From the NCBI GenBank assembly GCA_949358305.1, contig OX442314.1, forward strand, positions 9,293,060 to 9,357,059: a stretch of DNA of 64,000 bases, in the 5' to 3' direction. Of this stretch, positions 51,057 to 63,800 are shown in pieces. The translations under genes were made by a program, and so were the position numbers. Under the pieces are notes generated by a model that was not told the origin of the DNA, searched no databases, and saw only the letters and a program-made list of their open reading frames with translations. The DNA comes from Strigamia acuminata. Taxonomy: Eukaryota; Arthropoda; Chilopoda; Geophilomorpha; Linotaeniidae. Positions within the stretch are counted from its first letter, which is position 1. Each line of letters opens with the position of its first letter.

Positions 51057-51587
51057 CTCAAAATGATTGTTTCGGCCTAAAAATGATTACTTTCGGCCTA
51101 AAAATGATTGTTATTGGCCTAAAAATGATTTTTTTAGCCCTCAGAATGAATCGTTGGGCTGAGAATAAATATTTTTGTCAAGAATGAATTTTTTGGGCCT
51201 AAAATATATTTTCGGTCCAAAAAATGGATTTTTCGTTCAATAAAATGGATTCTTGATTTAAAAAAAATAAATTTTGTCCAAAAAATTGAATTTTCCGTCT
51301 TAAAAAATTTTTCTGATGCACAAGCGGGTGGTCATGCCCCCCTCCGATTTTTTAAACAAAAGGATATGATTTACTGCGTTTAAACATGTTTTAACAGTTT
51401 CATGGCACTGTTGAATAGTTTCTATCATTATTGTATAAATGAAAAAGTTACAAATAACTTATCAAAACTTGACATAATTGAAGAATGATGGTTCCAGGAA
51501 ATAGAACAACAATAACTGTCACATCTATATAATAGTGGCTGTGTCAAGGACAAAAAATATAACTTTCTGTTCCACAGCCACAGAGTT

Positions 51588-54500
51588 ATGACAATGAAAG
51601 TTCTCTCTCTTTTGCTGCTTGCAGTTTTCATTCCATGCAGTATTCCAGAGGTTGTCCAGCCCCAACAATTCATCCCAGACCTCTTTTTTCCAGGAGACTT
51701 ACATAAAAGATTGGAAGTATACAAGGATGCCATCAGTGGCACGGTAAGTAATTTCTCAAGCGTATAAGTTATAAATTGTAAGTTATAATGGAGAGTTTGC
51801 GGACATGCTTTTTTCCTTATAAATAGCCATCCTTTATGACGTTATGGCGTCATAAGCATAAGGATGGACTGTAAGCATAAGGAAAATGGATTTTGATGAG
51901 AGTACCTTATAAAATAAGGCAGCCAATCAGATGTCGTTTCCTTATGATTTCTCAAAATGGCTGCCAACAATTTCTTTTCCACCTCCAAATACTGGCTATA
52001 TTATTGAAATTCTGTTGAAATGCGATGCTCCAAAGCTTATAACATTGGGTAGCGTCCTGTGGAGACAGCCTACAAGAGTTTCAGTCTTACTCAATCCATG
52101 TTGTTTTGATCATGTGATCATGTGATCAAAATTACTAGTTTAAGAACATAACATAAGGTTATAAGGAAACTCGCCGCAACCAAGTTCTTAACCTCATAAG
52201 GTTATAACTTATAACACTACAAGATCATAAAAACCAATTTTTATAAGGAAAAAGGCATGTCCGCAAACTCCCTATTTAAGAAAGCGCTGTGCAGGCATAG
52301 TCGGTCATTTCTATACTCTTGTTGAAGTCAAAAAGGCCCTCAAATCCCATTGGTCGAGCCATATAACTGGTGTAGTGATCCAAAAAAATAGACCCAAACA
52401 CCAGAATTGCATTACAATATACAGACATCGTAATTGATTGCCTAGGTAACGGCCAAAATTTCAAAAATTATATGCTTTCCAGACAAAGCAACCAATAAAC
52501 AGAACAAACATGAGTTTCACATTTATATGTGCATAAAACTTGCTTTCATAAATGGAAATAACATTTTTTAATAAGAAAAATCAAAATTATATTAACTTAA
52601 ATGGTCATAACAATCACAAAAATAAATAAAAGTCAAAACTACTTCTCTTACAAGTTAGTGGTACCGGGTGGCCCACATAAAAGCGGCCCCATAATATTAC
52701 ATACACACATTTTCGGGCCGCTTTTATGTGAGCCACCCGGTAGTATGCAGTCTGGAGTTAGTAGTAATGAGGCTCGATCAATGGGATTTGGGGGCCTTTT
52801 TGAGTTCAACAAGAAAGTATAAGTATCTTATGCGGGCTTTGGACAAATCGTTGACGGTACAGTTTCAAAGGTTTTAGGGCACTTTTAGCAGCATATCTTG
52901 AAAAAATAAATATTACTTCAAGGTCTGGACAAAGAATGTTTGCAAATTCTTTTTTTTTTACTTTCAAATTAGCCTGCACTGATTAGAAAACATGGATATC
53001 CAGTTGAGTCTCATGTGACCAAAACCAAGGATGGTTATATCCTTACCATGCAAAGAATACCACATGGACTCAAAAGATCAAAAAATGATAGTCACATACC
53101 AATTATTATACTTCCCGGATTAGCTTGCAGTGCTAATACTTATATAGGATTGAATAACAGTATTGGTAAGTGCATTTTAAGTCGGAATGTATAAATCTCT
53201 TAGTTTCTATGCTATGTATTTTTATTTCCGTTAGCGTATTACCTGGCTGATAAAGGCTATGATATTTGGTTGGGAAATCATCGAGGTAGTGTCCGTTACA
53301 GCAGACATGTCGAGCATTCAATGCTGTCTAACAAATTTTGGGATTTCAGGTACGGTTGAGTTTTGTCTAAAGCTTAGTACTCATAAGCAGTTTCCTACGT
53401 AGGAAAACCAGTCTGCCCACAGAAATTTTGCCTACAGAAAAAACTGGTACTCACAAATTTCATTCCAGTCTTGTAATGTCTGAGATATGTTCTGTGACAT
53501 AAAAGATTAAATTTCTGGCATGTCGATGCAACGGAAAGTTGATCTTCGTTTCCAGGCACAGTAGTAAAGATCGGTCTTGACAATTTGTGACCGGTCGTAA
53601 TTTTTTTTAACCGGTCTCAAATATGGCAGCAATCAGTTATGCCAACAAATCCAAACAACTGTATATTCTATTTATAAAAATAGATTATTAGTTTATAAAT
53701 AAAATTAAAAATTAAAAACAAATTAGCAATTTTATTCATCCTAACTCCAAAAGTAGCCTTAAATTTTTTTATTGGCATCCATCTTGTTTCTTTTTCATGG
53801 CCATTCACCATTTCTTTTCTGTTGCATAGAGCTGTGAGTACCACAAAAAGTCTGGTGTGACAGACTGGCACACGTTCTGCTACCGGATGATTCTGATAGG
53901 CTTTTCTGTCGAGTCTATACACACAGAAAAGTTTGTGGGCATACACTTTTGTTAGCAGATGATCTTATGAGTACTAAGCTTAAGAGTTTTTGTCTGGGGC
54001 CGATTGAGGAAGGAATACGGGCACAGCCATTGTGTATTGTCGAGCCTCGTTGTAATGAATCGCAACGAAGTTCGACTGTAATAACAAAATTTGTTCTGAT
54101 GATATCTAGGACAATTAACTATAAGACTGTACATTAACATACATTTGTTAGAAAGTAGAGCAATTCTGTCCTGTGATTGTGGCTCTACCTATGGCCAAAA
54201 TGACTCGAGCATGACGTCATTTTTTGGACAAATAGCAAATTGTTCATGTCCAATGTGTAAACGCCTACTGGTAACCCGCTATTTATCCATAGAAAGTTGA
54301 CTGGTCAATCTGTCCTTAGGTTTTGGGTTAAGTTGTTATAATAAATTTTTATTTTCCTTTATGTTTCTATAGTTGGGAAGAAATGGGTGAACTTGATATT
54401 CCTGCTAAAATTGATCACGTTTTAAAAGAGACGGGCCAAAAAAAAGTGATTTTAATGTCATTTTCTATGTCATCAGCAGCAACTTTAGCATTTCTTTCTA

Positions 54501-57203
54501 CCAACTCAGATTACAATACTAAGGTAAGAGACATTTTCAAAACATTTCAATCTGTATTGTACAGTTTTAATTGTTTATGATATGTTTTAATTTTTGAAAG
54601 GTGGCAAGACATATTGCTTTAGGACCAGTTGTAATTGCCAAATACCAGGCATCTGTTATTATTGCTATTATGGGTTCCTTATATCCAATAATGAGGGTGA
54701 GGATGATATAACATGTGAACAGTGAACTTAATCTCAATTGCTTTGCAGTTTGTTTATACTTATTCAGTCAACAAAGGCATAGCCAACTATATCGGTTTCT
54801 TCGGTCTCTCATATTTGGCGCCAGCTTTCTGTTTAACCATTGGTGAACGGCTTTGCATGACATTTTTTAATTACTTTTTGGGCTATAGTCCTGAACCGTT
54901 TGGGGTAAGAGAAATGTATTAGAATAATCTGGTATAAAAACATTTTCTAATTACTATGGTATTAATATTTCAGCATAGAATCAGTATGACTGTCAGTGAT
55001 GTTACTGGTGGGACTTCATTTAAATGCCTAATTCATTTGTTGCAGGTAATGTTTTAATTCAATCAATTCTATTGAAAGAAATTGAGGTTATTAAACAAAA
55101 ACTATGTCAACAGCTGTAACTATTGTATTGGGTTGAATCTCCTCAGATAAAGAAATTGCATATGTGCTGCATATCTACGCTGAGTAGCTAAACCTAAATG
55201 GGAAAACCAATGTTGGTTAGGTCAGGTTAAAAATGCTTCTGTCCCGGGCCGGATTTAGGTATTGCAGACGCAATAGGTGACGATAATCGATCAATTTTGG
55301 CCCAAAATAATTCGGTTTTCTTCACTTAAACAATAACAGAAATTATTCCGAAATCTTATCTCTACTTCTACTTACAAACTGCATGACGACAAACAATTTG
55401 GGCAATTCTTCTGACTGTGGTCAGAAGAATTCCTTAAGCTGAACTGACGACGTGGCGACTTCATGCAATTTGGGACTTTTCTCGGCTTGGGCAGCACAAT
55501 GAACTCCATAGGAGGCTACGATAATGTCAACTTTTGGCTTCTACTTCATCGGCACTTGACAAGCTCAAGGTTAGGCTGTGGTGTTAGCTCAATTCAGTTC
55601 TGACTGAACAAAGAATAACTCTCACAACAAAGAATATTTGTAGCAAAAAAGCTTCCACTAATTATAAAAAGGAGTCCAAATTATTGGCAAAGTAGTCACA
55701 AATTACTGCGGTGAATTTTGTGTTTCTAGGAGCAATTTCTGGGTGACTTTCATGACAATGGTTTAGTTTAGACTGCCTTCTCAATCTCAGACAGGATATG
55801 CATCCTGTTGAGACAGGATATGCATCCTGTTGAGACAGGATATGCTTCCTGTTGAGACATAAGGGCTTGTAGGCCTATTGCCCTGGCAACGACCTAATTG
55901 TTCATAAAAACCTATTTTTTTGGACAAAATAAAAGATAATAAACAGAAATAATTCTGATAAAATAAAATATATATTCCCAATAAATATTCTGATTTTTAG
56001 TTTCACCCTGGTGACTACCAAGTCACCATAAAATACATATTACATTTCCGATTTAAATACATTGTGGCTTTGGGTTATATAACTTAAATTCCAGGAAAAA
56101 GAAGCCTCTGGAATGATTCCTCAAAAATGTAAACATATGCCACAAAAGCATTTTTTTATTGCTTTCACTTCCTTGTTTGTGGCATATATGGAAATTTTAT
56201 GCTTTCCACTCTGTGCAACACATCAAAAACAAACAATTTATCTGTTTCTTGCTTATTTCTGTAAGTTTACTGAATTGGAAGGTTGGTTTTAAAATTTTCC
56301 TGGACAACCTGTAGACCTGAAGTCACAGTAATAGCCGAACCTAACCTAACCCACCAAGCTCGTGGAAAGTGATAAAACATAAACTTGGCAGCAAATGGCT
56401 CCAAAACACGTAGGTGGCTTTTGCGCCTTTGCTCCCATACATGCCAGGTGTATAACATACGGGTTAATAGTGTTGTTTTGTGTTTTCCTTATTTCTTTGT
56501 TCAATTTATTTCCAAAAGTGAAGGCTGTCAAAATGATTTTAAATTGCTTTTCCTTATATTTTCTCTTAAATCCTTCCTTTTTGGAATTAACTTATCCTGA
56601 GGATAATGCAGGATAAAGAAATTAATAGACGATTTAGATTTTCTCAGTTGTGGGAAAATTCTATAAATTGTAATTACCGAAACATATGGAAAACGTTTCA
56701 TTTGTCACACTTTTGTGGTGTTTTTTCTGGCAGATACGTTAAAAAAAACCCGCAACCTCTAATACCGCGCGATTAGAAAATATATACGGCAACTAATTTG
56801 TTTGCATTATTACTTTTAGCAAGTAGTTTCCCCAGGGATGAAGCGCTTTGATTATGGCAGAACTGAAAATCTAAAAAGATATGGAACAGTAAGTGTTTTA
56901 AGATATTCACAATGGTGTTGATGTGTTTTATAAAATTGGCATAATATTTTCTATAAGGTAACACCACCATCTTTCAACCTTAGTAATGTCGCTGTCCCCA
57001 GCTCCTTCGTTTACGGTGCTAATGATCCAGGAGCAAATGGAATCAATATTGAACTGGTCGCAAGACAAATGAAAGATGCCAGAAAAGTATTAATGAATTA
57101 TACAATGTTTAATCATGCTTCTTTTGTCTGGTCGGTGGACCCAGTACTTAAACAACAAATCAATGAACAACTACATGAAAATGCCAAAATGATTACAATA
57201 TGA
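51588..57203 (+). CDS. Acid-lipase-like secreted protein, cluster gene D (417 aa)
   Basis: Nine exons: 51588-51743, 52973-53165, 53235-53349, 54373-54523, 54601-54696, 54749-54904, 54974-55045, 56820-56888, 56958-57203. It starts with MTMKVLSLLLLAVFIPCS, a signal peptide; ATG at 51594 is an alternative start. Segments: YPVESHVTKTKDGYIL, IILPGLAC, GYDIWLGNHRGS, WEEMGELDIPAKIDH. The triad is Ser186 in S-F-S-M-S, Asp359 in GANDP and His389 in NHASFVW, where Ser replaces the Asp that usually follows. Introns 1, 3 and 7 carry repeats. AATAAA overlaps the stop (57203) and recurs at 57254. Confidence 0.86.
51789..52272. mobile_element. TA-type MITE, GAGAGTTTGCGGACATGC ends
   Basis: Inverted ends GAGAGTTTGCGGACATGC and GCATGTCCGCAAACTCCC with ATAAGG-rich arms. 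The same superfamily appears at 61366-61856. Confidence 0.8.
52284..52842. mobile_element. Foldback repeat in intron 1 of gene D with a nested 79-bp MITE
   Basis: The arms 52284-52365 and 52768-52842 are inverted copies (CCTCAAATCCCATTGGTCGA against TCGATCAATGGGATTTGGGG). A small palindrome at 52663-52741 with ACCGGGTGGC and GCCACCCGGT ends and a CACATAAAAGCGGCCC core, flanked by TA-like bases, sits inside. Confidence 0.65.
53366..53985. mobile_element. MITE with AAGCTTAGTACTCATAAG ends
   Basis: Inverted ends AAGCTTAGTACTCATAAG and CTTATGAGTACTAAGCTT span about 620 bp in intron 3 of gene D. No transposase. Confidence 0.75.
55786..56030 (-). repeat. Probable fragment of a solo LTR related to the 1121-14542 element
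   Basis: On the minus strand it begins TGGTGACTTGGTAGTCACCA, like the palindromic LTR start of the non-autonomous element, followed by similar AT-rich sequence and CCTGGCAAC. Three units of GAGACAGGATATGCATCCTG (55788-55855) lie at the far end. I could not place the other terminus. Confidence 0.5.
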
Positions 57204-57329
57204 ATAAATTGTTAATTCTAAAACATTTCCTGTAAAACTCGCATGAGCACATAAATAAAAATTAATTCTAGTACTTATTGTTTTTTAGCACTTGGCTTAA
57301 ACTTAAAATATATTTAGGCCAATTCCCAT

Positions 57330-57690
57330 CAGGCCACAAAGCAGGGGACTAGATATTCCCACCAAACCCTCTAGGCACAGCCCCAGATTTCCCATAAGAC
57401 CACAAGTCATTGACCTAGAATTTCTACTAAGCCCTTTAGGCATAAGCCTAGATTTTTAACCTCCCTCAAAGCTTGGGCCTAGATCTCCCACTAGGCCTCT
57501 AGGCGTAGGCCTAGATTTCCCACCAGGCCTCTAGGTGTAAGCCTAGATTTCCCACTAGGCCTCTAGGTGTAGGCCTAGATTTCCCACCAGGCTTCTAGAC
57601 ATATCTAGGTGAAGATTTCCCACTAGGCTTCTAGGCATATCTAGGTGAAGATTTCTCAGCAAGCTATCTAGGCGCAGGCCTAGATTTCCT
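57330..57690. repeat. ~31-bp CCTAGG-rich minisatellite
   Basis: Diverged units of AGGCCTAGATTTCCCACCAG plus CCTCTAGGTGT occur about ten times between genes D and E. Confidence 0.85.
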
Positions 57691-58205
57691 GCCATAACAA
57701 ACCAGCAAAGAAACTAATAGATGCCGAAGCCAGTATTACGGATTAAATTTAACATAACAGTTTAAATTTAAGGTGGGGGACCTAACATATTTTTGCAGGG
57801 AAATTGAAAATTTGAAGTTCTGCTGGATAAATATTTGCTAGAAGAATAGTGACAGCATTTCATTTAGCATTTTAAGCATGTTGCACAAACTCTATAATAT
57901 TATTAATAAAACATTTTCTTGACTTTGATGTGTAAATTTTAATTTTTCACCTGGTGAAATTGCCACTCCACCCATCCCAGGAATTTACCACTGAATAGAA
58001 TATATATGTATAGCATTGCATAAAAGTTTCAAAACACCTGCAAATAAAATGGAATTTCCAATACCAACTTTTCTTTGAAACACTGTTCCAAATAAAACAA
58101 AAGGAAAATAATGTTGATTTTGTGATAACTTTTTATTAATTTATACAAAACCTTAATGAACTTTAGAAAAGAACCTCAATTTGATCATTTATCCAAGTTG
58201 GAATC
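57691..58205. other. Upstream region of gene E
   Basis: AT-rich with no recognised element; it should contain the gene E promoter. Confidence 0.35.
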
Positions 58206-60604
58206 ATGCATTTTCTCTCTCTCTTCTGCCTAACTTCAATTCTTTTAGTCTCCTCTATTTCAACTTCGTCAGAACAAAAAACACATTTCAACCAGTTGAC
58301 CAAAATAATTGATGAGTACGAGGACACAATCGGAGGCACAGTATAAATACATCAGAAATTTAAAGTAGGTGTATGTACATCTGTAATTGTATCTATTTCT
58401 TACTCAGCTTGAACATATTGAAGAACTAGGATACCCGGTCGAAAACCATGAAGTAAAAACTGTAGATGGATTCATCATATCAGTTCATAGAATTCACCAT
58501 AAGTTTGCAAGAGGCAAACCACTTCTTATACTTCCAGGCATATCTTGTTCAGCCATGATTTATGTTAGATGGTCTAACAGTATAGGTAAACTATCTGACC
58601 ACCACAACTTGGCCTTTTACCAGTGCCGGATTAAACTCAGTGGAAGTCCCTAGGTAGTCAAAATATCAGAGTCCCCTTGCAAATAATTTACTACAGTCGA
58701 GCCTCGTTATAACGAATCGCAAGGAAACGTAGAAATCCGTTCGTTATAAAAAAAGTTCGTTATATCAAATATTTTTAGCATGGTGTTCTATGGACTGAAA
58801 AAAAAATCAGATTTACTCACTTGTAAAGAATTGTAAATACATAGGTAGATGGATTTTACAAGTTTGTAAATTAGATTAACAAAAAATTGAAAATAAGTCT
58901 TTTCCAAACATATTTACAAAAGGCAATGCCTCACATAAATGTATCTTTAGGTCCCTAACTTAGTTTAGCCCTTCCTGCCGGCACTGCTTTTAATAAAGAC
59001 AAACTTGTGGTATTGGGTCAAATGAATAACAGGAAAATACACCAATTTTCCTGCTATTCATTTGACCCAATTTATTGAATAGCTCCATTTCTGGCTGATC
59101 AGGGATATGATGTCTGGTTGGGAAATAGTCGAGGTGATGTCCGCTATAGTAAGCACGTCAAATACACACTCCATGATTCAGAATTTTGGAACTTCAGGTA
59201 AATTATTTCTACTCTAAATTTCAGAACTAACCATCCAAGCCTGCCAATGTGGCAGCAACTAACCTTAAAATTTAGTCAGCCAATGGTAGATAAAGATCTT
59301 CTTGGGCCTCTGGGACCCCTAGGCACAGGTTATTTGGCTTAGGGACCCCCAGGGCATGTGCTAAATGTGTCTAATGGGTAATCCATCAGCTGGGGGAGTT
59401 TTATAATTGAATTCCTCTCATTATTTACAGTTGGGAGGAACTGGGCTATTATGACACTCCAGCCATAATTGACCATGTTTTAAACAGCACCAATCACAAA
59501 CAACTGATTCTTATTTCATACTCCTTATCAAGCATATCATCTTTAGCACTTCTCAGTGTTAAACCAGAATACAATGACAAAGTAATGAAATTGAAAAAAA
59601 AATTAAAATAAATTAATTGAACTATTTTTTTTGCTTTTTTCTAGCTAGACATACATATTGCATTAGCTCCAATGACAACTATACCTTACCAGGTATCAGT
59701 AGTAATGTCTCTGTTTATGACACACTATGAAAGCATCCAGGTGTAAAGAATACTGCTTGTACACCTTTCTAGGGGTGTACTTTGTGTTAAGCTAAATCCT
59801 TTTATACTTATATTTTGTTTTTAAGGCTTGGTATGATGCACTTGTTGATAAAGGAAAAGCAACCCATCTATTTATGAATAAGAAGGCAATGCACTTTTGG
59901 CCTGCAATGTGTTTATCATTTGGTTACAGGATTTGCAAATTTGGTATGGCTCTCTTTTTAGGATTTGCTCCAGGATTCTATGATGTAAACCAGAGACATT
60001 CAAATTGTAGATGAAAAGATTAATGAATGAATTTTGTTATTTCAAGGAAAATATTGGGATTGTTACTTATGATATCAGCAGTGGAGTTTCAATTAAGACA
60101 TTTTTACACATTCTACAGGTATTCATTATTTTCCATTGCCAGAAAATCTAAAACGAAAATTTAAATGAAAATAAATCAAATCAAATGTGCCTTGTACATT
60201 TTGTTTGCAGCAAATAAAATTTAAAGAAATGAGACGTTATAGTTATGGTGAAGATGAGAATAAAAAAAGATATGGATCAGTATGTATAGTATTTTAGTTC
60301 TTGATTGATTTATTGATTTATTGATTTATCTATTCAGAAATTACCTCCTGCTTTCAACATGAGTCAAGTTAGTTCTCCTACAGTACTTATCTCTGGAATC
60401 AGTGATCCTGGAAGCCACACACTCAATGCTGAACTGTTATTCAGAAAAATGCCAAAAGCCAAAAAAGTGACGTTAAAAATGACCATGTTCACTCATGCTG
60501 ATTTTGTTTGGTCAACAAACCCAACTATTAGAGATTACATCAATCAAGTACTCTTGGAAAATATTAACACAGAAAACTTTAATCCAAACAACAATAGCAA
60601 TTAA
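58206..60604 (+). CDS. Acid-lipase-like secreted protein, cluster gene E (413 aa)
   Basis: Nine exons: 58206-58340, 58408-58585, 59083-59197, 59431-59581, 59645-59740, 59826-59984, 60047-60118, 60211-60279, 60338-60604. It has a signal peptide (MHFLSLFCLTSILLVSS). Segments: YPVENHEVKTVDGFII, LILPGISC, GYDVWLGNSRGD, WEELGYYDTPAIIDH. The triad is Ser174 in S-Y-S-L-S, Asp348 in GISDP (Ser replaces the paralogs' Asn) and His378 in THADFVW. Exon 2 is five codons shorter than in A. It is the most compact gene of the cluster. AATAAA is at 60695; gene F starts only 229 bp after the stop. Confidence 0.86.
58694..58790. mobile_element. Fragment of the pogo-like MITE family
   Basis: CAGTCGAGCCTCGTTATAAC followed by AACGAATCGCAAGG and GCATGGTGTTCTATGG segments matches 37700-38257 but is truncated. 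Confidence 0.65.
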
Positions 60605-60832
60605 AAATGTTGAATTAAAAAATGATGTGCTGTTTATTGACATGTGTACATCACTTTGTTTTAGTATACAAGTATTAAAAAAAACAAAAATAGTAATAAA
60701 AATGCTCACGATTGATTACCAACTGACTTCTGGACACCAGACGCTGGAAGCAATTAAAATACTCATCTAAATCTATAAATGACTATAAATTCATGCAGTC
60801 TTCAAACCCAGTTATTGAAAATAAGATTCAGG

Positions 60833-63800
60833 ATGGCGTTTTCTCAAATGCTAAAAACATTTATTTTAATTAATCTAACTAAAAGCTGTTTTCAATATCA
60901 AAGTGAGAGTGAAACAGGAACTAAACTATTCAAGTTTGACATATACAAGCAAATAATTGCAAAAACTGTAAGTAATGTTTCACTCAATCCATGTTTCAAT
61001 CTAAGATTACCTTAACTATAGATTCCACACATTAGAAGCTTTGGATACAATGCTCGAAGTCACAAAGTGTACACCAGAGATGGTTACATTCTCACAATGC
61101 AAAGAATATTGCCACCTGTACAAAACAGTGTCCCTGTGTTACTACTTCCTGGCGGATCTTGCGCGCCAATGACTTATGTAGAACACAAACATGCTATAGG
61201 TATTTAAGTATGGTAGAAGTACAAATTAGCTCATCACTAGACTGGCAAGCTCTCTACTGCTGTTGTGGATTTCATGTTGGATTATTGATGTGTAGTACAG
61301 TGGTTCCCAAACTTTTTTGGTTCACAACAAGCGGTATAATTGCAATATCGCAACACATGGCAATAGAGAGTTTGCGGGATGCATTTTTTCCTTATTTTGC
61401 TCCACGATACACTATTTTAGTGCCATATCGTAAGGGAAAAATCTTTAGTGTATCGTTTTCAACAATAAATTAAAATATAGCGCAGCCAATCAGAATTGAG
61501 AACATTATATTGTTAGCTCCGCCCATTGCAAATGGCGATTATTTTGTTGTCCCAATCAAACACATCATAGTCATAGGTACGTAGATTGAATGATAAGTGA
61601 GGCCCAAAATTGAATTTTAGGCCCAAAACCATATTTTATAAGCATAATAATGGAATTTTATGCAGAAATTTGCACATTTACGCCCCCAAATTGAATTTTT
61701 AGGCCCAAAATTACTAACTGTCAGTAGTTGGCTGAAATAGTGTAGTGATAAGGGAAAAGTGCAGCCCGCAAAAACTTAATTTATCATTTTCCCTTACACT
61801 ATTTTTATACCGTATAGTCTTTAACTGTAAGGGAAAAATGCATCCCGCAAACTCTCTAATGTCGCAACATACAACAATATCGCAACATATGGCAATATCG
61901 CAACTTGTCGCAATGTCACAACATATCGCAATATTGCAACATATCGCATTTTAAAATAGCGAGATTACAACAACTTCCCCTGGTGGTGGAGACCCTCATT
62001 CGGGAGTTGCAAGTTGGATCAAGGTGACACAAAACATATAGAACATACCGGTATACCAGTCTTGGTGCCCCTGTAAGTTAGTCCAGCGTCATTGTAGGTC
62101 CACCATGGCGCACAGTTTGGAAACCACTGGTCTAGTAGTTGGAATCCTCCAGTGGTTTTTATGTATTACGAGTAATTCTTTCTTTTTAATAACAAATAGG
62201 TTTTAAAGTAGCAGACAATGGATATGACGTGTGGTTGGGGAATTTTCGAGGTAACATGCAATACAGTCGCCATGTTAATCTTTCAATATTCAGTCAAAAG
62301 TTTTGGGATTTCAGGTAAATTTCGGTTCATCAAAAGAATTGAAATTGTGCCACACATCTATTGCACATGACATCATTGATAAAAATCATTTCTTACAGTT
62401 GGGATGATCAAGGATATTACGACATTCGCACAATGATCGACTTTATTCTACAGACCACCGGCTATGAGAAACTAATACTAATTAGTTATTCTTTGTCAGG
62501 AGCTTCTGTATTTGCATTGCAATCAACAAATCCTGAATACAACAACAAGGTAAATCACTAAGAATGAGTTCTTAGTGTAAATGAGGCTAATCTTTATTAT
62601 TTTCTCTAACACAGATAGTAGGTCACATAGCATTAGCCCCAGTTATGACACTTCGCTACATGCCCAGTATACCTGCTCGTTTTGGACATAATCTTAAATT
62701 TAAGGTAACAACAATATAAAGAACATTTCTCAAATTTATTGTAATTTGTTGATCTTATTTTGACTACAGATATCTACAGGTTCACTTGCAATACCACACG
62801 CCATATTGTTACCCGGTTTTGTATTTTTAAAACTTGTAGGGACAATAGTTTGCTTCATTTCTCCTTTGTGCTCCTACGTTCTCAAAATATTAGGCGGCTT
62901 TAACCCTTATCTTCAGTGGGTGAGGATTGATTATACAATCTGCAATGGCGACCTAAAAGATAACCTAGCAATAACATTGATCTCCTCTTACTATTTTTCC
63001 TGTCTAATTAAGTAAATTTTCTTTTATGGCATTATCATTGGTCGCCATAGATAAGTTCTATTGTACCGGCCCAACAGTGCAAGGAGGGTTACTATTGTCG
63101 GGCCGGTTTTATTTGGTTCTATGTGATTTTTATTGTACAATTGTTTTTAAATTATAGGGTCAAAGTGCATTGATTACTGGCCATATAGCAGGAGGTCTGT
63201 CAGGGAAAGCATTTCAACACCTAGCTCAAGTAACTTCAAAGCTAGTTGTATTAATTATTACAATTTAGTAGACTGTCAAGCAATTTCTGCCTCCAATTTT
63301 ACAGATGATTCACTCAGACCCACAACACTTTGATTATGGAAACACTTCTAATATACAAGTTTATGGAACGGTGTGTAAATATCCAAGCACCTGCACCTAC
63401 AGTAAACTTCCTCAAGACTATAGTTACTCACGTAACTTAAATAAATCGAAATGTTCTCAAAACTTATCTTGAAGGACGTATGGAGTCGGATTTAGTTCGA
63501 AATTGTTGCAGACACAAAAAGCACACGATGTGTTGGTTACATTTACAAAGAATAACTGAAATTTTTATTCATTGTGTTGAATTACAATAGAAATGGGGAT
63601 TAAAACCCCTTATTTCTCGGAAAGGATTAACGTGGGTCACGGATAAGTTTACTCCCGCACCACAGTGGTAAGATACATAACTAAAATGGTTCCTTTTGGA
63701 AACCACCAGTTTCCACAAAGACCGGCAAAACTCCATCAGGGAGTATCAAAGACTCCCTCTAAATTCTAGACCGGACACTTTCAAAATGGATTTATTTCAA

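Larger units (their letters stand above)
49690..51130. repeat. 20-21-bp minisatellite split by two transposons
   Basis: Units of GGCCTAAAAATGATTGTTTT (early units GGCCTAAAAATATTGATTTT) run from 49690 to 50105, continue at 50545-50614 and again at 51057-51130. The gaps are a piggyBac-like MITE and a hAT MITE. The translated FDLKMII repeats are not a protein. Confidence 0.9.

Noticed and set aside
55220-56360. GGTTAGGTCAGGTT and CCTAACCTAACCC as arthropod telomere repeats
   Set aside because: Each is only about two units; too short to support more than a weak taxonomic hint.
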